Positions 9,831 through 17,776 of a stretch of DNA of 64,000 nucleotides are shown here, in pieces. Position 1 is the first letter of the stretch; each line of letters begins with the position of its first letter. A model generated the notes under the pieces. That model was not told where the DNA came from. It searched no databases and saw only the letters and a list, made by a program, of their open reading frames with translations. The translations under genes were made by a program, and so were the position numbers. Source of the stretch: Novosphingobium lindaniclasticum LE124 (GTDB lineage: Bacteria > Pseudomonadota > Alphaproteobacteria > Sphingomonadales > Sphingomonadaceae); assembly GCF_000445125.1 (NCBI RefSeq), contig NZ_ATHL01000076.1, positions 1-64,000 on the forward strand, in the 5' to 3' direction.

Positions 9831-11336
9831 ATGGCGCTTACGGAATGGAGGGGTGCCGGGACGGTGGGGATCGCCGTCCTGGCCATCGTGGGAAGTCGAT
9901 GTCACGCAGAGGAACGGGAATACAAAAGTAAGGTCGCGGCGTCGGGCGAATTGCCGCCGCTGAGCGCACAGTCAGGAGCGGCAGGCGAGCCGGCGCCCGT
10001 GGCTTCGCAGATTGAACAGGTATCAGCCGCAGCACCCACCCCCGGCCTGCCCGCGTTGCAGCCTGTCGGCCAGGAAGCGGAGGAAACGGGCGTGCCCGGT
10101 GTTCCTCCGCATCTAGATATGTCCGATGCGGTTGTTTTGACTCTTCTGCGCCACCCTGAAGTGTCGCGAGCGAACGCGGCACTCGCACGCGGTCGGGCCG
10201 ACCTCGGTGCCGCCAAGTCCGCCTGGTATCCCCAGGTTTCCTACCAGGCCAACCTGGGGCCCAACATGCTGTCCGGCCGAAATACGTCCGGCCTGAACGA
10301 GAACATGGCCGGGCCGAGCGTCTACCTTCAGCAACAGGTCTGGGATTTCGGCCGTTCCAAAGGAGAGATCGGCGCCGCGCGCTCGACCATGCGGCAGCGC
10401 CGTTACGAGCTGGAATCGGTGGCGGATCAACTGGCGGAGCAGGGCGCATTGGCGTTCCTCCAGGTGAAACGCTATGAGCTGCTTTCGATCGAAGCGCGAA
10501 AACAGGTCGCGGAACTCGAACGTCTCCGTCACCTGATCGGCCTGCGCGTGAACGCGGGCGTGTCGGACAAGTCGGATCTCATGCTGGCCGACGTGCGCGT
10601 GGAAAGTTCCCGCGGCGAGGCGATCCAGGCGGAAACGGCACTCGCGGTGGCCCAGTCTGGTCTGCTCAACCTGATCGGAGACCTTCCGCAAAGCTACGAG
10701 GATCCTGCCGCGCAGATATCGCGTTTCGAGACCGGTGAGGACGAGCCCGACTACGACAGGCTGCCATCGGTCGTCGCCACGCAAGAAGCCGAACATGCCG
10801 CCGCCGCGAAGATCGGCCAGGCCAGGGCTGAGCGCTATCCGCGCCTGGGGCTGCAAATGGGCTACACCCGCAATAACTACAGCTACAATACGCGCGACAA
10901 TTCCTTCGCCGGCATGGTGACGGTTACCGGCGATCTCTATCGCCGCAGCAACCATTACCTGATCGAGGCGGCGGAAGAGGATCGCCGCGCTGCCGAAGCG
11001 ACGCGGGATGCCGTCGTGCTCGAAGCGCGCGGCAAGGCGCTTGCGTCCCGGCAGGAAATCCGGGCGGGCCATGCCAGGATATCCGCCTACACGCACCAGG
11101 AGGAACAGGCGGTTACCGCCAGTCGCATCTTCTTCGAAGAATACAAGCTCGGCAAACGGACCCTTACCGAGCTGCTGAACACCCAGCTCGAAGTCTACCG
11201 CGCCGCCAGCGCCCGCATTTCCGCGCAATACGACATCATGGAAGCGCGCGTCCGTTTCGAAAACGTCAGCGGCACCCTGCGGCCTTCGCTCGGCCTGCCC
11301 GCCCGTCTGCGTGAAGAGGAAGACTTCGATGGCTGA
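9831..11336 (+). CDS. TolC-family outer-membrane channel of the type I system
   Basis: 501 residues. The start ATG follows AAGGGGAGC. The first ~26 residues are signal-like (hydrophobic stretch ending near RCHAEE), followed by a Pro/Ala-rich spacer to about residue 95. The rest has the two-fold TolC/OEP pattern: helical repeats with SAWYPQVSYQ and, in the second half, AERYPRLGLQMGYT, both with the conserved aromatic-P-x-L/V-x beta-strand entry. It should form the trimeric outer-membrane duct for the adhesin just upstream. Its stop overlaps the ABC gene start, so adhesin, channel, exporter and adaptor form one operon. LapE/AggA-like proteins are the likely relatives. Confidence 0.9.
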   Translation: MALTEWRGAGTVGIAVLAIVGSRCHAEEREYKSKVAASGELPPLSAQSGAAGEPAPVASQIEQVSAAAPTPGLPALQPVGQEAEETGVPGVPPHLDMSDAVVLTLLRHPEVSRANAALARGRADLGAAKSAWYPQVSYQANLGPNMLSGRNTSGLNENMAGPSVYLQQQVWDFGRSKGEIGAARSTMRQRRYELESVADQLAEQGALAFLQVKRYELLSIEARKQVAELERLRHLIGLRVNAGVSDKSDLMLADVRVESSRGEAIQAETALAVAQSGLLNLIGDLPQSYEDPAAQISRFETGEDEPDYDRLPSVVATQEAEHAAAAKIGQARAERYPRLGLQMGYTRNNYSYNTRDNSFAGMVTVTGDLYRRSNHYLIEAAEEDRRAAEATRDAVVLEARGKALASRQEIRAGHARISAYTHQEEQAVTASRIFFEEYKLGKRTLTELLNTQLEVYRAASARISAQYDIMEARVRFENVSGTLRPSLGLPARLREEEDFDG

Positions 11337-13473
11337 CAGTGCCGAGATCGTCCACCCGCCCTGGACCTCCGCCGTCGCTGCGCTCGGCACCCTGAAGGGC
11401 GTGCCGGTGGGCGCGCAGGAACTGGCGAACCGGCTCTACTGGTCCGAAGGCATGAGCGCGGAGAAGACGCTGATCCACGCCGCGCGGCTGTCGGGGCTGG
11501 ACTTTCAGATCGTGAACATGCGGCTCGACGATGTGCCCCAGCTCCTGCTTCCCGCCATCGTGGAACTGGACGATCAGGGCACGGCGATACTTCACGCGCG
11601 CGACGGGCAGAACGTGCGCGTCTCCATGTCCGGCATGCGGCACGATGCGCCGGTCGAGATCTCGCTGGAGAGCTTCCGCCCGCGCACCACGGGCCGGGTC
11701 GGTTTCGTTGAGCCGCTGTCCACCCGTTCGCGCGATGCACGCCTGGACGAATTTCTGCGAACGCCGTCCCGGTCCTGGCTCTGGGACATCATCATGGCCG
11801 ACCGGCGCGGCTATGGCGAAGTGGTGCTGGGCTCCGTCTTCGGCAACCTGCTGACGTTCGCCACCTCGCTGTTCGCCATGCAGGTGTGGGACCGGGTCAT
11901 CCCGGCGCAATCGATCCCGACCCTATGGGTGCTGGCGCTGGGCACGGGCATGGCGCTCTTCCTGGAACTGCTGCTGCGCACGGCGCGGGTGCAGCTGGTC
12001 GACCGTATCGGGCGGCGAGCGGACATGGCGATTTCCTCTCGCATATTCGCTCGGGCGCTCGACATCCGCAACGATGCGCGTCCGCGCTCCACCGGTTCGC
12101 TGATCGCCCAGCTTCGCGACGTGGAGCAGATCCGCGAGATGCTGACATCGACCACGGTGTCGGCGATGATCGATCTGCCGTTCATCCTGCTGTTCCTGGT
12201 GCTTTTCGCCTTCCTGGCCGGGCAGCTGACCTTCGTGCTGATCGGCGCGGCGGCCCTGATCCTGCTGCCTGGGCTGCTGCTCCAGCGACCGCTGGCGCGG
12301 CTCGCGACCGAGGGCATGCGCGAAGGGGCCCTGCGCAACGCCATCCTCGTGGAATCGATCGAGCGGATCGACGAGATCAAGTCGGCGCAGGCGGAGGCGC
12401 GCTTCCAGTCGCTGTGGGAACGCCTTACCCTGGCCGGCACCCGCGTCGGTGCGGAACAGCGCTTCCTTTCGGCCCTGTTCGTCAATTGGACCCAGACCCT
12501 GCAGCAACTGGCCTATACCGCCGTGGTGGTGGCCGGCGCCTTCAAGGTCATGGAAGGGGACATGACGATGGGCGCGCTGATCGCCTGCTCCATCCTGACC
12601 AGCAGGGCGCTGGTCCTGTTCGTGCCCTTCGGCCAGATCTTCACGCGCTGGCAGAACGCCAAAGTGGCGATGAAAGGGCTGGAGGATCTCTTCGACAAGC
12701 CCGTGGACCACGATCCCGAACGCGGCCTGCTGCGCCGCGCCAGGCTCAACGGCTATTACGAAGTCAAGGACCTGACATACGCCTACGATCCCGACGGGCC
12801 GCTCGCCCTGAAAGTCGACCGGTTGTCGATCCGGGCCGGAGAGCGCGTGGCCCTGCTGGGACGCATCGGTGCCGGCAAGTCCACCCTGCTGCGGCTGCTA
12901 TCCGGCCTGGCCTGGCCGACGAGCGGAGAAGTGCTGCTGGATGGGACAAACATCACCCTGATCAATCCGGTCGATATAAGGCGAGATACGGCGTACCTCG
13001 GGCAGGGGGCGCAGTTGTTTCTCGGCACGATCCGCGAAAACCTGATGATCGGTGCCCCGGGCGTGAGCGACGAGCAGATCCTGCACGCCCTGGCGGTGAC
13101 CGGCGGGCTGGCGCTGGTCCAGAACCAGCCGCAGGGATTGGATCTGCTGCTTCAGGAAGGCGGCGCCGGTCTGTCCGGCGGCCAGCGGCAGACTTTGCTT
13201 CTCACGCGCGCATTGCTGCGTAACAGCAATATCCTTCTGCTCGACGAACCTTCCGCGCCGCTGGACGACATCAGCGAGCGGGCGCTGGTGTCCAACCTGG
13301 GGCAGTGGCTCCGCGGCCGCACACTGGTCGTCACGACAAACCGCCCCGGCCTGCTCGACCTGGTCGACCGCATCGTGGTGATCGATTCCGGCCGTATCGC
13401 GCTGGACGGACCGAAAGAGACGGTTCTTGCCGCCTTGGCCGGTCCGGCCGGGATCAGGGAGAAGCGGGCATGA
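11329..13473 (+). CDS. Type I secretion ABC transporter with C39-like domain (LapB-like)
   Basis: 714 residues from the ATG that overlaps the channel gene stop; a GTG at 11311 is an alternative. Residues ~1-120 resemble a C39-like domain without the protease cysteine, as in adhesin and RTX exporters, where it recruits substrate. Membrane helices follow at ~155-420 and the ATPase after ~485. The Walker A lysine is K517 (GRIGAGKST), the signature LSGGQRQT starts at 615, and Walker B has D639/E640 (LLLDEPSAP). The H-loop histidine expected after the last strand is Asn (N671, in TTNRPGLL). The protein should energise export of the giant adhesin. Confidence 0.93.
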   Translation: MADSAEIVHPPWTSAVAALGTLKGVPVGAQELANRLYWSEGMSAEKTLIHAARLSGLDFQIVNMRLDDVPQLLLPAIVELDDQGTAILHARDGQNVRVSMSGMRHDAPVEISLESFRPRTTGRVGFVEPLSTRSRDARLDEFLRTPSRSWLWDIIMADRRGYGEVVLGSVFGNLLTFATSLFAMQVWDRVIPAQSIPTLWVLALGTGMALFLELLLRTARVQLVDRIGRRADMAISSRIFARALDIRNDARPRSTGSLIAQLRDVEQIREMLTSTTVSAMIDLPFILLFLVLFAFLAGQLTFVLIGAAALILLPGLLLQRPLARLATEGMREGALRNAILVESIERIDEIKSAQAEARFQSLWERLTLAGTRVGAEQRFLSALFVNWTQTLQQLAYTAVVVAGAFKVMEGDMTMGALIACSILTSRALVLFVPFGQIFTRWQNAKVAMKGLEDLFDKPVDHDPERGLLRRARLNGYYEVKDLTYAYDPDGPLALKVDRLSIRAGERVALLGRIGAGKSTLLRLLSGLAWPTSGEVLLDGTNITLINPVDIRRDTAYLGQGAQLFLGTIRENLMIGAPGVSDEQILHALAVTGGLALVQNQPQGLDLLLQEGGAGLSGGQRQTLLLTRALLRNSNILLLDEPSAPLDDISERALVSNLGQWLRGRTLVVTTNRPGLLDLVDRIVVIDSGRIALDGPKETVLAALAGPAGIREKRA

Positions 13474-14687
13474 CGCGCGGCAATGCGGCATCGGCGATGG
13501 CCGGCGGCGGCCTGCTGGAAGGTCTGCGCGGCGAAGAGGACAGTCGCTGGCTGCGAACGGTCGGGCGCCTGCGGATCATCCCGATCCTCTCGGTCGGCAT
13601 CCTGGCTTTCCTGATCTGGAGCTACTTCGGCGTCCTCGATGAGGTTGCGGTGGGACCGGGCAAGGTGACGCCCCCGTCGCGTTCGCAAATCATCCAGAGC
13701 CTGGAAGGCGGCATCGTCAACGGGATCTTCGTGCACGAAGGGGACATCGTCAAACCGCGCGAAAAGCTGGCCAGCCTGGACCAGGCGCGCTTCAGTTCGA
13801 TGCTCGGGGAGGCGGAAGCCAAGGCGCGTACCCTGGAAGCCACGGCAGCGCGGCTCGAAGCCGAGATCAACGGCGGCAGCCCGAACTTCCCCAAGGCCGT
13901 GCAGGACACGCCCGGCCTGGTCGCACGCGAGATGGAACTGATGCGATCGCGGCGTCAGAACCTGGACGTGGCGACCGCCAGCCTGCGCCAGTCGCTCTCA
14001 CTGACGCGTCGCCAGCTTTCCATGACGGAGCCGCTGGTCGAACTCGGCGCGGCCAACCAGGTGGAGATCATCCAGCTCCGCCGGCAGGAAAACGAGATCC
14101 AGGCCAAGCTGGACTCCTTGCGAAATCAATACGTGATCGACGCCAGCGCCGATTATGCCAAGGCGCGTGCGGAACTTGACCAGGTGACGCAAGTGATCGG
14201 CGGCCGCCGCGATCAGCTCGACCGGACGGTGCTCTATTCGCCGGTGCGCGGCATCGTGAAGAACCTGGAGGTGACCACGATCGGCGGGGTGATCCAGCCT
14301 GGCGGATCCTTGATGGAAATCGTGCCGCTGGAAAATCAGCTTCTGATCGAATCCCGGATATCCCCTCGGGACATCGCCTTCATCCGCCCCGGCCAGCCTG
14401 CGACGGTCAAGATCACCGCTTACGATCCGTCGATCTACGGGACGCTGGCGGGAACGGTCGATCGCATCTCGCCCGATACCTTGCAGGACGAAGTCCATCG
14501 CGATCAGGTCTATTACCGCGTCTATGTCCGTACTCAGCGCTCGACCTTGCGGGCGAAAAACGGGCACGAATATGCGATCATGCCCGGCATGGTCTCGACG
14601 GTGGAAATCAGAACCGGCCGTAAGACCGTTCTGCAGTACCTGATGAAACCGATCAACAAGGCGAAGGAGGCCATGCGCGAACGCTAA
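13470..14687 (+). CDS. HlyD-family membrane fusion protein of the type I system
   Basis: 405 residues. The ATG overlaps the ABC gene stop (ATGA). It has a short cytoplasmic N-terminus and one membrane helix at about 36-53. A lipoyl half-motif (VAVGPGKVTPPSRSQIIQSL) is followed by GGIVNGIFVHEGDIV, and then by a long alpha-hairpin with coiled-coil character (~105-240). The second lipoyl half and a beta-barrel contain YSPVRGIVKNLEV and IRPGQPATVKITAYD, and the tail has the MPGMVSTVEIRTGRKT motif of the HlyD/LapC group. It bridges the inner-membrane ABC exporter and the TolC-like channel. It is the last gene of the plus-strand operon. Confidence 0.94.
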   Translation: MTRGNAASAMAGGGLLEGLRGEEDSRWLRTVGRLRIIPILSVGILAFLIWSYFGVLDEVAVGPGKVTPPSRSQIIQSLEGGIVNGIFVHEGDIVKPREKLASLDQARFSSMLGEAEAKARTLEATAARLEAEINGGSPNFPKAVQDTPGLVAREMELMRSRRQNLDVATASLRQSLSLTRRQLSMTEPLVELGAANQVEIIQLRRQENEIQAKLDSLRNQYVIDASADYAKARAELDQVTQVIGGRRDQLDRTVLYSPVRGIVKNLEVTTIGGVIQPGGSLMEIVPLENQLLIESRISPRDIAFIRPGQPATVKITAYDPSIYGTLAGTVDRISPDTLQDEVHRDQVYYRVYVRTQRSTLRAKNGHEYAIMPGMVSTVEIRTGRKTVLQYLMKPINKAKEAMRER

Positions 14688-14712
14688 GGCACCTTTGCCT
14701 TGAAGCGCCGTC

Positions 14713-15219
14713 CTAAACCCGCTGACACGACGAATTCGGCAGGCGGTTAGGACTTTTGCCGAGCTTCTCCTGCATCCGCGCCAGGAAGGGGCGTGGGCGA
14801 AGGACCGGTTCCGGGTCGCTGCAGCAGGTCGCTTTCCAGGTTCTCGCGCGCGCTTCCCGGTCCTGCGCATCGGCAAGCTGGTTACGATCACCAAGCGTTT
14901 CGGTAGAGGCCTCTCCGGTGTTGCAGATGTCTTTGGCCCGCGCGATGGGACCGCCTCCTCCTCCGCCGCCAGCTCCGCCACCGCCGCGCCCGCCGCTGGA
15001 TCCTCCTCCTCCGCCGCCGCCACTACCACCACCACCACCACTACTACTGCCCCCTCCGGCTTGGCCACCCGATCTGGCGATCGCCGGGGAGGTGAGTGTC
15101 GTCGACAGCAGCATGGTCATGCTGGGCGGCACGAGCAGTCCATATTTGCCACAGGCAGCCAGGAAAGCGCGACGATCGCCCTCGCCTTGCGGTCCGGTGA
15201 AGATATCGGGCTTTTCCAT
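14713..15219 (-). CDS. Tat-signal glycine-rich small exported protein, unknown function
   Basis: 168 residues. The start at 15219 is favoured over the ATG at 15234 because GGAG sits 7 bases before it and lies inside the longer frame. The N-terminus has an RR motif (DRRAFLAACGKYG), a hydrophobic stretch (LLVPPSMTMLLSTTL) and an ARSGG end, like a twin-arginine signal. Then comes a ~45-residue low-complexity Gly/Ser tract and a Cys-containing hydrophilic tail (two CxxxxC-poor cysteine sites, ICNTG and ATCCSDP). I recall similar short 'RRAFLAACG' proteins in alphaproteobacteria but no function. It is convergent with the type I secretion operon and ends 25 bases from it. The Gly-rich part may be partly a GC-codon artefact, but the signal and ribosome site support a real gene. 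Confidence 0.6.
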   Translation of the reverse strand: MEKPDIFTGPQGEGDRRAFLAACGKYGLLVPPSMTMLLSTTLTSPAIARSGGQAGGGSSSGGGGGSGGGGGGGSSGGRGGGGAGGGGGGGPIARAKDICNTGEASTETLGDRNQLADAQDREARARTWKATCCSDPEPVLRPRPFLARMQEKLGKSPNRLPNSSCQRV

Positions 15220-15502
15220 GACTTGTCTCCGCATTCTGCCCCTCGCCCAAGGGTACAGGAACGCGTCTCACCGGTAAGTCGCTCTTGCGAGTGGCCCGGT
15301 TCTTCTCGAATGTTCTAAGCGCTAAGACCTTATGGCCGTGGTAGCTAACACGCTTTTGCGAGACCCCTTCGGACAGGTTACGGAGAATCCACCAGGTGAG
15401 CGCTTCCGGATGAGCGTCTTTCGCGAAGAGGCCCCGGAAGCACACAGTACGGCAACAATCGCGGGCGCTTGCCGGCCATGGCAGTGCAGGGCCTCCAAGG
15501 GA

Positions 15503-17170
15503 TCAGACCGCTACGTTTCCGATGGGCCGCCGCGACGATTCGAGAAGCTCGAGCAGCCTGCGGGCGATCTCGCGTTCACCCATGACCACATGATCGGCAC
15601 CGATCCTGCGGAGGTGATCGACTTCCTCGTCCGAGTGCGCGCGGGCCAGGATCTCTATCTCCGGATTGAGCTGGCGAGCGCGCTGGGCGATAACGCCCGC
15701 CTCGAAGCCTTCGGGGATCGCGATCATCAGCCGCGTAGCCTCCCGAATACCCGCTTCTTCAAGGACATCGGGGTTGGAGGCATTGCCGGCGACAGCCTCG
15801 CGGCCTTGGTCTTGCGCCCGCTGGACGAGGTCGGCGCGTTCCTCGACGATGACCAAGCGCCTGGTCGACGGTGCGAGCCCATCGGCCACCAGGCGCCCGA
15901 CCCGGCCGTAGCCCACGAGGACGACGCGCTCGCTGACCGGACCGTCATCGGCTGCCCGCCGTTCCCGCTCAGAGCTTGCGATGGAGGGCACCACGCTGTG
16001 CCGACCCGCCAGCCAGCGGAACAGCAGCGGATTGGCGAAGATGGAGAATATCGCGCCGGCAAGGATGAGGTCGCGTCCGGCTTCGGGCAGGACGCCCAGT
16101 TGCACGCCCAGAGCCGCCAGCATGAAGGAAAACTCGCCGATCTGGGCAAGTCCCGCCGCCACCGTCAGCGCGGTGTGAAGAGGATGGCCGAAGAACCGCA
16201 CGATGGCGACGGCGGCCAGCGATTTGCCGACGACGACGATCAGCACGGTCGCCAGCACTGCCCAGCCTTGCTCCAACACGACCGCAGGATCGAAAAGCAT
16301 GCCGACGGAAACAAAGAACAGTACGGCGAAGGCATCGCGTAGCGGCAGCGTCTCTTCCGCGGCGCGGCGGCTGAGCTGCCTTTCACCCATGACCATGCCT
16401 GCGAAGAACGCCCCGAGCGCGAAGGACACGTCGAAGAAATAGGCCGCACCGAAGGCGACGCCGAGGGCGATGGCAAGCACGGCCAGGCGGAACAGCTCGC
16501 GCGAGCCGGTATGCGCCGCCCAGTGCAGCGCGGCGGGGATAACGCGCTTGCCGACGATCAACATCAGCGCGATGAAACCGCCGACTTTGGCCAGGGTCAG
16601 CCCTACCATCCAGGCTAGATCGACGCTCGACTGGGCGCGGCCGTTCGCCAGACCGGCCAGCGCGGGCAGCAGGACGAGCACCAGCACCATCGCCAGATCC
16701 TCGACGATCAGCCATCCGATCGCAATGCGGCCGCGCTCCGTCTCCAGCAGTTTGCCGAGCTGCAGCGCTCTTAGCAAAACCACCGTACTCGCCACGGAAA
16801 GCGCAAGTCCGAAGACGAGACCGGCGGCCAGGCTCCACCCCAGCCATGCCGAAAGTCCTGCCCCCAGCGCGGTGGCCAAGGCGATCTGGAGCACGGCGCC
16901 GGGCAGGGCGATCTTCCTTACGGAGAGCAGGTCGCGCACGGAAAAATGCAGGCCGACGCCGAACATCAGCAGGATAACGCCGAGTTCGGCCAGTTCGTTG
17001 GCCAAAGCGCTGTCGGCGACGACGCCGGGCGTGAACGGCCCCACCAGCACGCCGGCGAAGAGGTAGCCCGCTACCGGCGAGATCTTCAGCCGATGCGCAA
17101 GGGCGCCCATGGCGAAGGCCGCGACGAGACCGGCGACGACTGTGGCGACAAGAGGCGTACCATGCGGCAA
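15503..17170 (-). CDS. ybaL: YbaL-type monovalent cation:proton antiporter (CPA2/Kef) with TrkA-N domain
   Basis: 555 residues from a TTG start at 17170, with AGGAG 6 bases upstream. The protein then begins LPHGTPLVATVVAG, matching the start of E. coli YbaL; ORFs opening further upstream add an unlikely Pro-rich lead. About 12 membrane helices run to residue ~380, with GVILLMFGVGLHFS, WLIVEDLAMVL and LRDAFAVLFFVSVGMLFDP highly conserved. A Rossmann TrkA-N domain follows (VLVGYGRVGR ... GNASNPDVLEEA), and the C-terminal VVMGEREIARRLLELLE is as in YbaL. It should exchange K+ or Na+ for protons at the inner membrane. Length matches the family. Confidence 0.93.
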   Translation of the reverse strand: MPHGTPLVATVVAGLVAAFAMGALAHRLKISPVAGYLFAGVLVGPFTPGVVADSALANELAELGVILLMFGVGLHFSVRDLLSVRKIALPGAVLQIALATALGAGLSAWLGWSLAAGLVFGLALSVASTVVLLRALQLGKLLETERGRIAIGWLIVEDLAMVLVLVLLPALAGLANGRAQSSVDLAWMVGLTLAKVGGFIALMLIVGKRVIPAALHWAAHTGSRELFRLAVLAIALGVAFGAAYFFDVSFALGAFFAGMVMGERQLSRRAAEETLPLRDAFAVLFFVSVGMLFDPAVVLEQGWAVLATVLIVVVGKSLAAVAIVRFFGHPLHTALTVAAGLAQIGEFSFMLAALGVQLGVLPEAGRDLILAGAIFSIFANPLLFRWLAGRHSVVPSIASSERERRAADDGPVSERVVLVGYGRVGRLVADGLAPSTRRLVIVEERADLVQRAQDQGREAVAGNASNPDVLEEAGIREATRLMIAIPEGFEAGVIAQRARQLNPEIEILARAHSDEEVDHLRRIGADHVVMGEREIARRLLELLESSRRPIGNVAV

Positions 17171-17234
17171 ATCAAACTCCTGGTGCGGCTTCGGCGGATG
17201 CCTGGGCCGGTTGCCGGCCGCAGCCGGGTTCACG

Positions 17235-17342
17235 TCATTCCAGGGTGAGGACGAAAGCGACGGCAACGCCCGCCGCGAGCATGGAGCCTGCGAGCAGCAG
17301 CGGCAGCATCCACCCTGGAGCTATGTTACGCTTACGGACCAT
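17235..17342 (-). CDS. 35-residue single-helix membrane peptide upstream of ybaL
   Basis: Short frame, ATG at 17342 with a GAGAGGA-type ribosome site ~9 bases before it. The peptide has a basic N-terminus (MVRKRNIAPGW) followed by one hydrophobic helix rich in Leu/Ala/Val, and ends in LTLE. The positive-inside charge suggests N-in topology. It lies 64 bases upstream of the antiporter start on the same strand, so the two may be cotranscribed. No family recognised. Coding status rests on the ribosome site plus an uninterrupted membrane helix and is not proven. Confidence 0.5.
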   Translation of the reverse strand: MVRKRNIAPGWMLPLLLAGSMLAAGVAVAFVLTLE

Positions 17343-17447
17343 GGCCGGTTCCTCTCCGTTTACGCAGGTTTAGCGCATTGTGCTCAGGATTGCTCTGCCG
17401 ACGGATTGCTGCATGGTTTCGGAATGTTTCGGCCGTCCAAGCTGTCA

Positions 17448-17774
17448 TTAGATGTCGCGGCGGTAAAGGCCGGCTTCGGCGATCGCTTCAGCCTCTCGTC
17501 GCCAAGCGCAGCGCGCCGTCGACGGCGGGGCCATGTTTTGCAGGCTGCCGCCGACCAGGATCCTGGCGCCGTGCTCCACCCAATCCTTCAGGTCGGCGTC
17601 GGCTGCGGCGCAGAGGTGCTGCACATAGCGGCCGCATGCGGCATCGCGAGACCAGGCGCAATCGCGCCGGGTCAGGGTGCCGCGCGGAAGTCGCAATAGC
17701 CGTTCAGTCGGAAGGCGCAAAGGTCGGACGGCTCCAGAGCGGAGCCGTGACGATTTTTTCCAGCGTACGACCAC
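17448..17774 (-). pseudogene. Remnant of a CysJ/P450-reductase-like flavoprotein C-terminus
   Basis: The frame reads LTRRDCAWSRDA ... RYVQHLCAAADADLKDWV ... GARILVGGSLQNMA and ends EAGLYRRDI. This closely follows the NADPH-binding C-terminus of sulfite-reductase flavoprotein and cytochrome P450-reductase-like enzymes (LAWSRDQ, YVQ..L, W...GA.IYVCG....MA, RYQRDVY). Two signs of decay are visible. After NMA the family-like residues AVDGALRLA occur in a different reading frame, before the original frame resumes at EAIAEAGLY. The FMN and FAD domains are also absent, because the adjacent threonine aldolase gene ends at 17777. The part upstream of LTRRD is not recognisable. Confidence 0.6.
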
Positions 17775-17776
17775 CT

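Noticed and set aside
14686..14701. AAGGCA-CCTT-TGCCTT hairpin at the end of the HlyD gene
   Set aside because: Overlaps the stop codon and is not followed by a T-run, so a terminator call is not supported.
14756..15277. Plus-strand frame with a poly-proline tract
   Set aside because: It is the complement of the Gly-rich Tat-signal protein; the minus-strand frame has the signal peptide and ribosome site.
15220..15445. Minus-strand frame between ybaL and the Tat-signal gene (contains WWILRNLSEG)
   Set aside because: It looks partly protein-like, but there is no recognisable family, no good ribosome site, and it runs on through the Tat-signal gene in the wrong frame.
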